Both the position numbers and the translations under genes were made by a program. The notes beneath the pieces were generated by a model. That model worked only from the letters and a program-made list of their open reading frames with translations, was not told where the DNA came from and searched no databases. From positions 1 to 41,283 of the forward strand of contig SFGN01000022.1 in assembly GCA_004556565.1 (NCBI GenBank): a DNA stretch of 41,283 nucleotides, read 5' to 3'. Each line of letters starts with the position of its first letter. The stretch's first letter is position 1. The stretch comes from Lachnospiraceae bacterium. Its GTDB lineage: Bacteria > Bacillota_A > Clostridia > Lachnospirales > Lachnospiraceae. Positions 1 to 7,598 of the stretch are shown piece after piece.

Positions 1-1
1 A

Positions 2-94
2 TATCCTGATGACGAATATTTCTTTCTGAAACTATTCGATATGAGCCGCCGTAGCTACGAGCGGAATCCTAAATCCCACAAAATTTGTGATTGA
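2..94 (+). CDS. C-terminal fragment of an unrecognised protein
   Basis: An open frame runs in from the left edge for 30 codons and ends at TGA 92-94. The visible tail (…FFLKLFDMSRRSYERNP…) is basic and protein-like, but I do not recognise the family. Its stop lies just before the start of the methyltransferase gene, which suggests the two are co-transcribed. It could be chance coding because only 30 residues are visible. Confidence 0.35.
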   Translation, partial: YPDDEYFFLKLFDMSRRSYERNPKSHKICD

Positions 95-102
95 GCCAAT
101 AT

Positions 103-1257
103 ATGGAAAAAATTCGTTGTCTGTTTCAAAAAACAGTGGATGAAGATTTTATTCAGGCGGTGTTGAGCAATCCCCGCTTTAAAGAGAGTATTCTCAAGAT
201 AAAGGTCCGTCCGGTGGAAATGAAGGGGAACCGTTTGTTTCAGTTTGAATCGTTTACAAAGACGCAGGCTTTTCATGAGAATCTGGGGGCAAATGAAGCG
301 GTCGGCCGTTTGTGCGGATACATGGAGGAATTCAGACAGGCGCAGATATCAGTGCGGGGGATGGAATATACTGTGCTTGTCAGCAAAAATGGGAAGGTAA
401 CGGTAAAAAGCAGAGTTGTGGGAGAAGAGCAGAAAAGTGTGGATTTATCTCACAACAGGAGCAAACGTTATATTTTGCAGGAAGGAGTTCCTGTCCCGTT
501 TTTGCAGGATCTGGGGGTGATGACACAGGAAGGAAAGATTGTCCGGTCTAAATCCGACAAATTCCGGCAGATCAATCGTTTCCTTGAGTTCATTGAGGAC
601 ATTCTGCCCCGCTTGGAAAAAGGCGGGGAACTGACTATCCTGGATTTCGGGTGCGGGAAGTCCTATCTGACCTTCGCAATGTATTATTACCTTCATGAAT
701 TGAAGCACTATGATATCCGGATAATCGGACTGGATCTGAAGAAAGATGTCATTGTCCGATGCAGTGAACTGGCGGTAAAGTACGGTTATGAAAAACTGAC
801 ATTCCTGGAAGGGGACATCGCAGATTATAACGGAGTCAGTGCGGTGGACATGGTAGTGACACTCCATGCCTGCGATACGGCGACGGACTATGCTCTGGCC
901 AAGGCGGTGGGATGGAATGCGGATGTGATTTTATCGGTTCCATGCTGCCAGCATGAGCTGAACGGGCAAGTGAGAAATAATATTATTTCTCCAATCACAG
1001 ATTACGGGCTTTTAAAAGAGCGGTTTTCCGCTCTGGTTACAGACGGGCTTCGGGCAAAATATTTGGAGAGGGAAGGATATGAGGTTCAGATTCTGGAATT
1101 TATTGATATGGAACATACTCCGAAAAATATTTTGATACGGGCAGTGAAAACAGGGAAACAGGCAGCCGGGACAGGGGAGCAGATCCGGATTTGCGAAGAG
1201 TTTTTACAGGTGCAGCCGACATTGGGGAGACTTTTGGATAAGGGGATGATGAGATGA
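103..1257 (+). CDS. class I SAM-dependent methyltransferase (Methyltransf_32-like)
   Basis: A protein of about 384 residues. The C-terminal half carries a Rossmann-type SAM-binding motif I (LDFGCGKSYLTF, with the Asp encoded at 643-645) and a downstream LHACDTATDYAL motif. It also has a VPCCQHE motif typical of the Methyltransf_32 group of class I methyltransferases. The N-terminal ~170 residues have no recognised domain. The substrate is unknown; RNA or protein methylation is possible but not shown by the sequence. ATG 103 is preferred because MEK… is a natural N-terminus; an in-frame TTG at 91 overlaps the stop of the upstream fragment. Neither start has a strong Shine-Dalgarno sequence, so coupling to the upstream gene is plausible. 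The stop overlaps the next gene as ATGA. Confidence 0.85.
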   Translation: MEKIRCLFQKTVDEDFIQAVLSNPRFKESILKIKVRPVEMKGNRLFQFESFTKTQAFHENLGANEAVGRLCGYMEEFRQAQISVRGMEYTVLVSKNGKVTVKSRVVGEEQKSVDLSHNRSKRYILQEGVPVPFLQDLGVMTQEGKIVRSKSDKFRQINRFLEFIEDILPRLEKGGELTILDFGCGKSYLTFAMYYYLHELKHYDIRIIGLDLKKDVIVRCSELAVKYGYEKLTFLEGDIADYNGVSAVDMVVTLHACDTATDYALAKAVGWNADVILSVPCCQHELNGQVRNNIISPITDYGLLKERFSALVTDGLRAKYLEREGYEVQILEFIDMEHTPKNILIRAVKTGKQAAGTGEQIRICEEFLQVQPTLGRLLDKGMMR

Positions 1258-3695
1258 AAAAGAAATTAGTAAAAGCGGGAGTGCTGATTTTGGTGTTTGT
1301 GGCGGCATTTCTGATTATCAGCCGGATAAGCAACCGGGGCACAGATGATACTTTAGTGAAGATGGGGGAAGCGACATTGCCCAGAATATCTTTTGAAGTA
1401 GGAGGGCAGACCGTCAACCATCTTGCGGGCTATACGGAAGAAATGGATGTTACTGCCATGCGTGATACTATCACACCGCTTGATACAGACGGAAATCTGA
1501 CGATGAAGATTGAGCAGTACGGCAGGGAAATCCTTGGAATCAGCTATGAAGTCATTTCCCTCAACGGAAAGGTTACATATTTATCCGGAGAGGTAAAGAC
1601 AGAACCGCAGGAAACGATGACACTGTTCTTTGGAGATCAGCTTCCCGAAGATATGACGGAAGCCGTGCTGAAAGTGATTCTGCAGGCAGGAAATGGGGGA
1701 AGCGACCAGAAGATTTATTATTACACACGAATCGAGAGGCCGGATGAGCTGTCGGTGAATGAATGTCTCAGCTTTTCCCAAAATCTCCACGAGAAGACCT
1801 TCCTGAAGGAAAGTGCCGAAGAGTGGACGATGTATCTGGAGCCGGGGGAAGAAAGCGATAATACCACCTTCCAGACGGTCAATATACATTCCGATGTGGA
1901 TCACATCCAGTGGGGTTCGCTTGCCCCGGAAGTAGTGTCCGATGTGGAGTGGAGTATCAAAGAAAGTAATTCGGTCTATACTTCTGTGCTGGCAAAATAT
2001 CAGGTGACCTGCAGCAAAGAGGCGGAAGGGACGTATAATATCCGTGAGTTTTTCCGTGTGCGATGCATTGAAGGAGAAATGTACCTGCTGAACTATGACA
2101 GGAGTATGAATCAGGTGTTTCCGGGGGCGGATGCGATCGGCGAGTCCGGTATTATGCTTGGGATTGCTGACGCGGATATCCCTTATGAGATGAATGAAGA
2201 CGGAACTGTAATAGCGTTTGTCCAGGAGAGAGATCTGTGGGTCTATAATCAGAGTACGCAAACACTGTCGCTGGTATTCAGTTTTGCAAATGCAGAGGGG
2301 CAGGATGTCCGGAGCCGCAATGATGAACATGCGGTAAGGGTGATTTATGTGGACGAAGCGGGAAATACGACCTTCGCTGTGTATGGGTATATGAACCGGG
2401 GGACGCATGAAGGAATGGTCGGAGCCGGGGTCTATTATTATGATGCACAGGCAAATGCCATCGAAGAAAAAGCATTTATCCCAAGCACAAAATCATTTGC
2501 GATTGCGGAAGAAGAGCTTGGAAAGATGGTCTATTTCAGTCCTGAACGGCAGCTTCTGTATGTGCTGACCGGCGGCGTGTTTTATCAGATTGATATGGAA
2601 AATAATGAACAGAAGGTCCTGGCGGAAAATCTTTCCGAGGGACAATATGTTGTTTCGGATGACGGACGGCTGATGGCCTATCAGCCGGAGGGCGGTCTGG
2701 AGTCAGCAGGCACGGTGACCGTGCTGAAACTGGAAACCGGAGAATCTTATACAGTGGACGCGCCGGAGGGCGAGACTATCCGCCCGCTTGGTTTTGTACG
2801 TCATGATTTTATCTGCGGATATATGCGTTCTTCCGACAGGGGAGTCACGCTGGTCGGGGAAGAAATGCTTCCGATGTATCGGATGGAAATACTGGATTCG
2901 GAGTCGAAAGTCCTTAAAAATTATTTCCAGGACGGGGTATATATTTCCGATATTTTTGTGGAAGACAATATGGTGACGGTAAATCGTGTCGTAAGAAATG
3001 AAAATGTGTACAGCGGAACTTCTCAGGATTATATCAGCAGTACGGAAGAACGTAAGGACACTACTATCACATTGCAGAAGCTCTCCACAGAGCTGAAAGA
3101 AAGCCAGATGCGGTTTACATTTGCAAAAAAGCAGGAAAATCTGGAAGTAAAGACTCTGTATCCCTCACAGGTGATTGCGGAAGAGCCCCTGACGATATCT
3201 TTCGATGACAAAAAGGAAGAAGAACTGTATTATGTGTATGGAAAAGGAGAGCTTGCGGCGATTTACAGCAAGGCTGCATATGCGATACAGAAAGCGGAGC
3301 AGATATCAGGTGTAGTTATCTCTTCGGAACAATCTTATATATGGGAAAAAGGTAACCGGTATCTGGTCTATGACACGGAGGCACAGCCGTTTGGCGTGGC
3401 AGAAGGTCAGACTTCGCTTGAGGCATGCCTCGCTTATATGGAGCAGTACAACGCAAAGAAAATAGACCTTTCAGGCTGTACGCTGAACCAGGTACTTTAT
3501 GTCATTAATAAAGGTTTGCCGATGATTGCGATGACGGATGCAAATCATGCCATCCTTCTTACAGGCTACAGCACAACGGATGTAACGTATGTTGAACCGA
3601 ATGACGGGGCGCTGCATACGATCGGACAAAATGAACTTGCGGTAATACTTGCGTCAAGCGGCAATACCTTTATCGGGTTTGTTCAACAGCCATAA
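1254..3695 (+). CDS. membrane-anchored extracellular protein with C39-peptidase-like C-terminal domain
   Basis: An 813-residue protein whose first ~27 residues form a basic, hydrophobic signal anchor (KAGVLILVFVAAFLIIS), so the bulk should lie outside the cell. The middle contains repeated short beta-rich segments such as LWVYNQSTQTLSLVFSF and VFYQIDMENNEQKVL, resembling a beta-propeller; this is a reading by eye. The last ~100 residues resemble the papain-like C39 fold, with EGQTSLEACLAYME followed by a NHAILLTGY motif (His765) and a VEPNDG turn. The position where C39 peptidases carry the catalytic Cys (CGPT) appears to be Glu717, so this is probably a non-catalytic binding domain. The start overlaps the methyltransferase stop (ATGA), indicating translational coupling. 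The function is unknown. Confidence 0.8.
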   Translation: MKKKLVKAGVLILVFVAAFLIISRISNRGTDDTLVKMGEATLPRISFEVGGQTVNHLAGYTEEMDVTAMRDTITPLDTDGNLTMKIEQYGREILGISYEVISLNGKVTYLSGEVKTEPQETMTLFFGDQLPEDMTEAVLKVILQAGNGGSDQKIYYYTRIERPDELSVNECLSFSQNLHEKTFLKESAEEWTMYLEPGEESDNTTFQTVNIHSDVDHIQWGSLAPEVVSDVEWSIKESNSVYTSVLAKYQVTCSKEAEGTYNIREFFRVRCIEGEMYLLNYDRSMNQVFPGADAIGESGIMLGIADADIPYEMNEDGTVIAFVQERDLWVYNQSTQTLSLVFSFANAEGQDVRSRNDEHAVRVIYVDEAGNTTFAVYGYMNRGTHEGMVGAGVYYYDAQANAIEEKAFIPSTKSFAIAEEELGKMVYFSPERQLLYVLTGGVFYQIDMENNEQKVLAENLSEGQYVVSDDGRLMAYQPEGGLESAGTVTVLKLETGESYTVDAPEGETIRPLGFVRHDFICGYMRSSDRGVTLVGEEMLPMYRMEILDSESKVLKNYFQDGVYISDIFVEDNMVTVNRVVRNENVYSGTSQDYISSTEERKDTTITLQKLSTELKESQMRFTFAKKQENLEVKTLYPSQVIAEEPLTISFDDKKEEELYYVYGKGELAAIYSKAAYAIQKAEQISGVVISSEQSYIWEKGNRYLVYDTEAQPFGVAEGQTSLEACLAYMEQYNAKKIDLSGCTLNQVLYVINKGLPMIAMTDANHAILLTGYSTTDVTYVEPNDGALHTIGQNELAVILASSGNTFIGFVQQP

Positions 3696-3740
3696 TAGTA
3701 CCGGAGGATTATGCAGGCATTATAACGGAATAAAATAAAT

Positions 3741-3776
3741 ACGGGAGAAGCTTCTCTAGAAGAGAACTTCTCCCGT
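3741..3776. terminator. bidirectional intrinsic terminator
   Basis: ACGGGAGAA and TTCTCCCGT arms form a long stem (about 15 bp with one bulge) around an AGAA loop, flanked by A/T-rich sequence on both sides. It sits between the converging methyltransferase operon (+) and queT (-), so it can stop both transcripts. Confidence 0.8.
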
Positions 3777-3788
3777 TGGTTTTCAATA

Positions 3789-4298
3789 TCAGGCGGTCCT
3801 GAAAATAGTGTGTCTATACTTGTTCAGTGCTGTATAAAGAATTATACCGAGCACGCCGCAGGACAGAACTTCCCCGATTCCGACTGTCAGCATCATGAAT
3901 GGAACCGGCAGAGGAATCATGTATCCGTAGCGGAGCACGAACGGAACAATAAGTGTGTTAGCTATGATTGGCGGAAGCGGTGCAAGGAATTTGTTCTGAT
4001 TCCGGAGCAGATATGTGAAATATGCCCCGATCAATGTAGCGATGCTTCCGAAAATAATATCCGGAAGAATGCATCCGCCCAGGATATTGCTGATCAGACA
4101 TCCGATGAACAGCCCCGGAATCGCGGCCGGGGTAAATGCGGGAAGGATGGTCAACGCTTCAGATAGCCGCACCTGGACTTCCCCATAGCTGAACGGCGCG
4201 AACAGAAGAGTCACCGCCACATAAATAGCGGCAATCATCGCAGCCTGTGTGATGAACAGCACATAATTAGAGTTACCTTTGTTTCTCAATTCTTTCAT
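3789..4298 (-). CDS. queT: QueT-family queuosine-precursor transporter
   Basis: A 169-residue, highly hydrophobic protein with about five to six membrane segments. It matches the QueT/COG4708 family, including AAIYVAVTLLFAPFSYGEVQ near the N-terminus, VRLSEALTILP, and the GCLISNILGG segment. Such proteins import preQ1 or related precursors of the tRNA modification queuosine; some family members act as S components of ECF transporters. The length is normal for the family. It is a single-gene unit on the minus strand with its own promoter and a preQ1-like riboswitch overlapping the ribosome binding site (AAGGAGAA before ATG), which supports the substrate assignment. No queuosine biosynthesis gene is next to it, as expected for a salvage transporter. 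Confidence 0.88.
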   Translation of the reverse strand: MKELRNKGNSNYVLFITQAAMIAAIYVAVTLLFAPFSYGEVQVRLSEALTILPAFTPAAIPGLFIGCLISNILGGCILPDIIFGSIATLIGAYFTYLLRNQNKFLAPLPPIIANTLIVPFVLRYGYMIPLPVPFMMLTVGIGEVLSCGVLGIILYTALNKYRHTIFRTA

Positions 4299-4307
4299 AA
4301 TTCAATT

Positions 4308-4350
4308 CTCCTTTAGTTTTGTTTTACGAGTGGAAGGTCTCGAACACTCG
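4308..4350 (-). promoter_or_regulatory. preQ1 riboswitch (closest to class I) controlling queT translation
   Basis: Read on the minus strand, a CGAGTG/CACTCG stem (4345-4350 with 4327-4332) closes a loop TTCGAGACCTTC. It is followed by the A-rich tail TAAAACAAAACTAAAGGAG, which runs into the Shine-Dalgarno of queT. A short stem, pyrimidine-containing loop and A-rich tail ending in the SD is the preQ1-I H-type pseudoknot layout. Ligand binding would hide the SD and lower transporter synthesis. Two further hairpins lie 5' of it in the leader: CGGCGG-TGA-CCGCCG at 4361-4375 and an AAAGCCC/GGGCTTT stem at 4377-4410. Class II or III assignment is less likely but not excluded. Confidence 0.68.
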
Positions 4351-4422
4351 GCACATTTTACGGCGGTGACCGCCGGAAAGCCCTATAAGACCTTGATTTT
4401 TATGGGCTTTGCAACGATTAGG

Positions 4423-4451
4423 AGTATAACATGGATAGAAATAAAAAGCAA
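4423..4451 (-). promoter_or_regulatory. sigma-A-type promoter of queT
   Basis: On the minus strand, TTGCTT (4446-4451) and TATACT (4423-4428) are separated by exactly 17 bp. Transcription would start around 4416, giving a leader of about 115 nt containing the riboswitch. Confidence 0.65.
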
Positions 4452-4569
4452 CAGTTGTCAAATAATATCAGAACATTGAAGAAATGCATAAAATATGATA
4501 CGCTTTCAGAAGAACAATCGTGTTGCAGGGTGGCTGACCTCTATTTTACATAGAATGGGGGTGGTGCAG

Positions 4570-4662
4570 ATGGACAAGAAACCTTTTGATTTTAAAGACC
4601 TCATGGCCTTTGGGATGTTCATTCTGGCATTGCTGACATTCGTTTTTACGTTTATCAGATAA
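4570..4662 (+). CDS. putative holin-like toxin peptide of a type I toxin-antitoxin system
   Basis: A 30-residue peptide, MDKKPFDFKDLMAFGMFILA followed by a hydrophobic tail ending in FIR. A charged N-terminus leads into one transmembrane helix. The LMAFGMFILALLTF pattern is characteristic of the Firmicutes 'putative holin-like toxin' family (Hol_Tox), whose members are small membrane peptides toxic when over-produced. GGGGGTGG immediately upstream supplies a ribosome binding site, and in-frame GTG codons at 4561 and 4564 are less likely starts. A convergent antisense RNA just downstream would be the antitoxin. A possible promoter is TTGCAG (4523-4528) with TACATA (4547-4552) at 18 bp, which is weak. 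The peptide is too short for most gene callers. Confidence 0.75.
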   Translation: MDKKPFDFKDLMAFGMFILALLTFVFTFIR

Positions 4663-4674
4663 TGTTTTAGGCAT

Positions 4675-4772
4675 AGAAAAACCACCCTCTAAACTTTGAC
4701 CGGTTTCAGGGTGGTAATTCTAAACTACTTTGTAATGAGGTCAACCCCTTGTGGGCGGTTGTTCTCTTTGTG
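4675..4772 (-). ncRNA. antisense RNA antitoxin, convergent to the holin-like toxin
   Basis: A minus-strand promoter (4779-4807) would start an RNA near 4772. The RNA would end at a strong intrinsic terminator: ACCACCCT and AGGGTGGT arms (4681-4688 and 4708-4715) followed on the minus strand by TTTTTCT. The RNA is about 100 nt and would be complementary to the 3' untranslated part of the toxin mRNA, as in txpA/ratA-type loci. The T-run exists only on the minus strand, which fixes the direction. No long ORF is present in it. Confidence 0.6.
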
Positions 4773-4778
4773 TCTTTA

Positions 4779-4807
4779 ATATTATCATATCCGATGGTGG
4801 AAAGCAA
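4779..4807 (-). promoter_or_regulatory. promoter of the antisense RNA
   Basis: On the minus strand, TTGCTT (4802-4807) and TAATAT (4779-4784) are spaced 17 bp apart, pointing toward the toxin gene. No minus-strand protein gene lies downstream before the terminator at 4681-4715. Confidence 0.6.
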
Positions 4808-4818
4808 GTGTTTACAGG

Positions 4819-4848
4819 TTGTATTTGCCGTTAGTTCAGTGTTATAAT
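4819..4848 (+). promoter_or_regulatory. promoter of the yhaO/yhaN-like operon
   Basis: TTGTAT (4819-4824) and a consensus TATAAT (4843-4848) are separated by 18 bp, about 30 bp before the start of the phosphoesterase gene. Start-site placement would give a leader of about 30 nt that includes the AGGTGG ribosome binding site. Confidence 0.6.
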
Positions 4849-4886
4849 TCATCCTATGATAATGATAAGTTTGGCAGGTGGTAGTG

Positions 4887-5933
4887 ATGAAATTTATCCA
4901 TATTGCTGATGTGCATCTGGGTGCGCAGCCGGAAGCCGGAACTGCGTACAGCAGGCAGCGTCCCCGTGAACTATGGGATACATTTGCACGGGTGATTTCG
5001 CTGTGTGAGCAGGAACAGACGGATCTGCTCCTGATTGCGGGAGATTTGTTTCACCGGCAGCCGCTGATGAAGGAATTAAAAGAAGTTAATTATCTGTTTT
5101 CCAGGCTTTCGCATACGCAGGTCGTGCTGATCGCAGGAAACCATGATTACATAAGAAGAGATTCGTTCTACCGGAACTTTGTCTGGGCGGAAAATGTGCA
5201 TCCGTTATTCGGGGAAGAACCGGAGATGGTGCTTCTTCCCGAATTTCAGACTGCTGTTTACGGATTCAGCTATTATTCCCGTGAAATCCGCGAAGCCCGG
5301 TATGATGCGGTCAGGGCGGAAAGGGCAGCCCGGTATGAAATTCTTCTGGCGCACGGGGGTGACGAAACCCATATACCGATTCAGAGGGAAGCATTGAGGC
5401 ATTCCGGATTCGATTATGTGGCACTCGGGCATATCCACAAATCCGGCAATCTCGTTGAAAAGAAAGCGGCATATGCCGGTTCGTTGGAACCGACTGACAG
5501 AAATGACACAGGCAGGCACGGATTTGTCCGCGGAGAACTTTCGGAAGAAGGGACGCAGTATCGTTTTGTGCCGTTCGCATCCCGGGAATACATCCATCAG
5601 GTCGTGAAGGTCGCACCTGATATGACCGGGTGGGGGCTGAAAGAAAAGCTTCAGGACATTATGACGGAATTTGGCAGGCAGAATATATATAAATTTATTC
5701 TGCAGGGCTTCCGGGATGAAGAACTACGTTTTGAGCCGGAACATTTGGACAGTTTTGGAAATATCATCGAAATCATTGATGAGACAAGACCGGCATATGA
5801 TTTCGATAAATTACTGGAATTGAACCGGGACAATCTTCTCGGAAGATATATAGAAGCATTCGACGGATGCGAAGAGGGCAGCGTGGAATACCAGGCATTG
5901 TATGAGGGAGTACAGGCGCTTCTGGGGAATTAG
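4887..5933 (+). CDS. yhaO: YhaO-like metallophosphoesterase (SbcD-type DNA exonuclease subunit)
   Basis: A 348-residue calcineurin-like phosphoesterase with the full set of metal-binding motifs in order: DVHLG, GDLFHR, GNHDY, LAHGG and GHIHK. Such proteins are Mn2+-dependent nucleases in the Mre11/SbcD group. The smaller YhaO branch works with a YhaN-like ATPase, and that partner is the next gene. Two or three in-frame starts exist (GTG 4878, GTG 4884, ATG 4887). ATG 4887 is chosen because AGGTGGTAG lies at proper distance and MKFIHIADVHLG is the standard N-terminus. The C-terminal ~100 residues form the usual capping region and contain no additional recognised domain. The probable role is processing of DNA ends; the exact substrate is inferred from the family. 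Confidence 0.88.
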   Translation: MKFIHIADVHLGAQPEAGTAYSRQRPRELWDTFARVISLCEQEQTDLLLIAGDLFHRQPLMKELKEVNYLFSRLSHTQVVLIAGNHDYIRRDSFYRNFVWAENVHPLFGEEPEMVLLPEFQTAVYGFSYYSREIREARYDAVRAERAARYEILLAHGGDETHIPIQREALRHSGFDYVALGHIHKSGNLVEKKAAYAGSLEPTDRNDTGRHGFVRGELSEEGTQYRFVPFASREYIHQVVKVAPDMTGWGLKEKLQDIMTEFGRQNIYKFILQGFRDEELRFEPEHLDSFGNIIEIIDETRPAYDFDKLLELNRDNLLGRYIEAFDGCEEGSVEYQALYEGVQALLGN

Positions 5934-5999
5934 TATCACTTTCGCAGATTGACAAACCGTTACACAGAGGTGTCAGGCTTCTGAAAAAAGGGGTATATT

Positions 6000-7598
6000 A
6001 TGAGAATCAAAGAACTGCATATAAAGCATTTTGGGAAATTTACGGATACCCGGATTGTATTTCCGGGACAGATCCATGTGATTTACGGGGAAAATGAATA
6101 TGGAAAGTCCACAATATATGCCTTTATCAAAGCTATGCTTTTCGGCATGGAACGGGGACGGGGCAGAGCGGCGCAGAAAGATGAATTCAGCAGATATGAG
6201 CCGTGGGACAATCCGGGATACTACAGCGGCTCCATGCGGTTTACCAGCGGCGGGAGGAATTTTTATCTGGAACGCCGGTTTGACAAAAGCGGGAAAAATG
6301 CGGTATTGTTTTGTGAGGATGACGGGGAAGAGATGTCTGTGGATGACGGAGATCTTCAGATGCTCCTGGGCGGCATGACTTTGGCCTCCTTTGAAAATAC
6401 AGCTGCCATCGGAAGGCTGTCGGCGAAGCCGGGGCAGGAACTGGCGGCGGAGCTGAAAAACTATGCTGCCAATTATTATGCATCCGGCAGCAGTGAACTG
6501 GACCTGAACCGTGCACTTGACATCCTTCAGGCACGGAAAAAATCTGTGGAACAGGAAATCCGTCAACACTGGGAATTAAAGGAGAAAGAGCAGGATAAAA
6601 TCCGGCTTCAGATACAATATGTGGACGGCGATTTGAAGAAACTGCAGGAAGAGCTGCAGACAGCCGATGCGAAAAGAACAGCCGCAGAGAAGAAGCTGAA
6701 CAGAATAAAGAATAAAGAAAATGAGATAAAAGAAACGAAAGCGTTTGCAGACAAAAAGCTCAAAGAGTTTTCGGGAAGGATTTTATGGGGAATTCTGTTC
6801 CTGTTCATCGGAATGGCAGGGGTTGGAATCTGCGAAAAAGCAGAGCTTCCGGCTTATATGAGTGCCCTGGCGGTATTCCTTCTGGGGGCGGGCGTTGTTG
6901 TGACAGTCATTGCACTGATCGCGCTGTTTCGCGGATTGCGGGCGTGGATAATTTCAGCAAAAAAGAAAAGGACGGAAGATCCGGGACCGGAGGAACTGGC
7001 GGAAAAAGAAGAGGATTATGAGCGGCTGGACTGGGAATATAAACGCATATTGGAGCAGTGGAGAGATAAAGAGGCTCTCAGAAATAATCTGCTGGAGCAG
7101 GAAGAGGATGCCGGGAAGTCGACGGATGCGGCAGTCCGGCTGGAGACAACACGTAAGGCACTGGAACTGGCACAGCGCCAGATGAAAGAATCCGCGGAAC
7201 TGATGACTCAGGAATTCGGGCTGCGGCTGAACCGGGAGGCATCCAGGATTCTGACGGAAGTGACAGACGGCGCATATACCCGTCTGTCTGTTGATGAAAA
7301 TCTGGAAATGGCGGTATATGGACAGGAACAGAGAATTCCGGCGGAGCGTTTAAGCCGGGGGACGGTGGAGCAAATCTATTTTTCCCTCAGAATGGCGGCA
7401 CTGGATATTTTATATGATGAAAAAATTCCCGTCATTTTTGATGATGCATTTGTATTTTATGATGAAAAAAGATTGAAATCTACGTTAAAATGGTTGAGCA
7501 GCCTGGACAGACAGGTTATAATATTTACCTGCCACAGGAGAGAAGAGGTGATACTGCATGAAGATTACATTGCCGAGGAAGGTAACGGCGATTATTGA
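6000..7598 (+). CDS. yhaN: YhaN-like AAA/SMC-type ATPase, short form with membrane segments
   Basis: A 532-residue ATPase of the SbcC/RecN/SMC class. Walker A is GENEYGKST (residues 30-38). The ABC-type signature is LSRGTVEQ (451-458), and Walker B is VIFDDAF (478-484). Between them are coiled-coil stretches rich in E/K/Q (about 180-255 and 330-400) interrupted by two hydrophobic segments (about 260-316) that could be a membrane hairpin. It follows the phosphoesterase by 66 bp and is the expected partner subunit. B. subtilis YhaN is roughly 960 residues, so the coiled-coil arms here are much shorter. AAAGGGG before ATG 6000 is a good ribosome binding site. The 3' end overlaps the cca gene by 41 nt. 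Confidence 0.82.
   Translation: MRIKELHIKHFGKFTDTRIVFPGQIHVIYGENEYGKSTIYAFIKAMLFGMERGRGRAAQKDEFSRYEPWDNPGYYSGSMRFTSGGRNFYLERRFDKSGKNAVLFCEDDGEEMSVDDGDLQMLLGGMTLASFENTAAIGRLSAKPGQELAAELKNYAANYYASGSSELDLNRALDILQARKKSVEQEIRQHWELKEKEQDKIRLQIQYVDGDLKKLQEELQTADAKRTAAEKKLNRIKNKENEIKETKAFADKKLKEFSGRILWGILFLFIGMAGVGICEKAELPAYMSALAVFLLGAGVVVTVIALIALFRGLRAWIISAKKKRTEDPGPEELAEKEEDYERLDWEYKRILEQWRDKEALRNNLLEQEEDAGKSTDAAVRLETTRKALELAQRQMKESAELMTQEFGLRLNREASRILTEVTDGAYTRLSVDENLEMAVYGQEQRIPAERLSRGTVEQIYFSLRMAALDILYDEKIPVIFDDAFVFYDEKRLKSTLKWLSSLDRQVIIFTCHRREEVILHEDYIAEEGNGDY

Noticed and set aside
1581..2408. A long minus-strand open frame of 275 codons
   Set aside because: It lies wholly inside the 813-residue gene on the other strand, and its product is rich in His/Arg/Ile without domain signatures or a ribosome site.
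4308..4350. preQ1-II (COG4708) or preQ1-III riboswitch
   Set aside because: The second helix and spacing expected for those classes were not found by eye; the stem-loop plus A-rich tail fits class I better, though a model search would decide.
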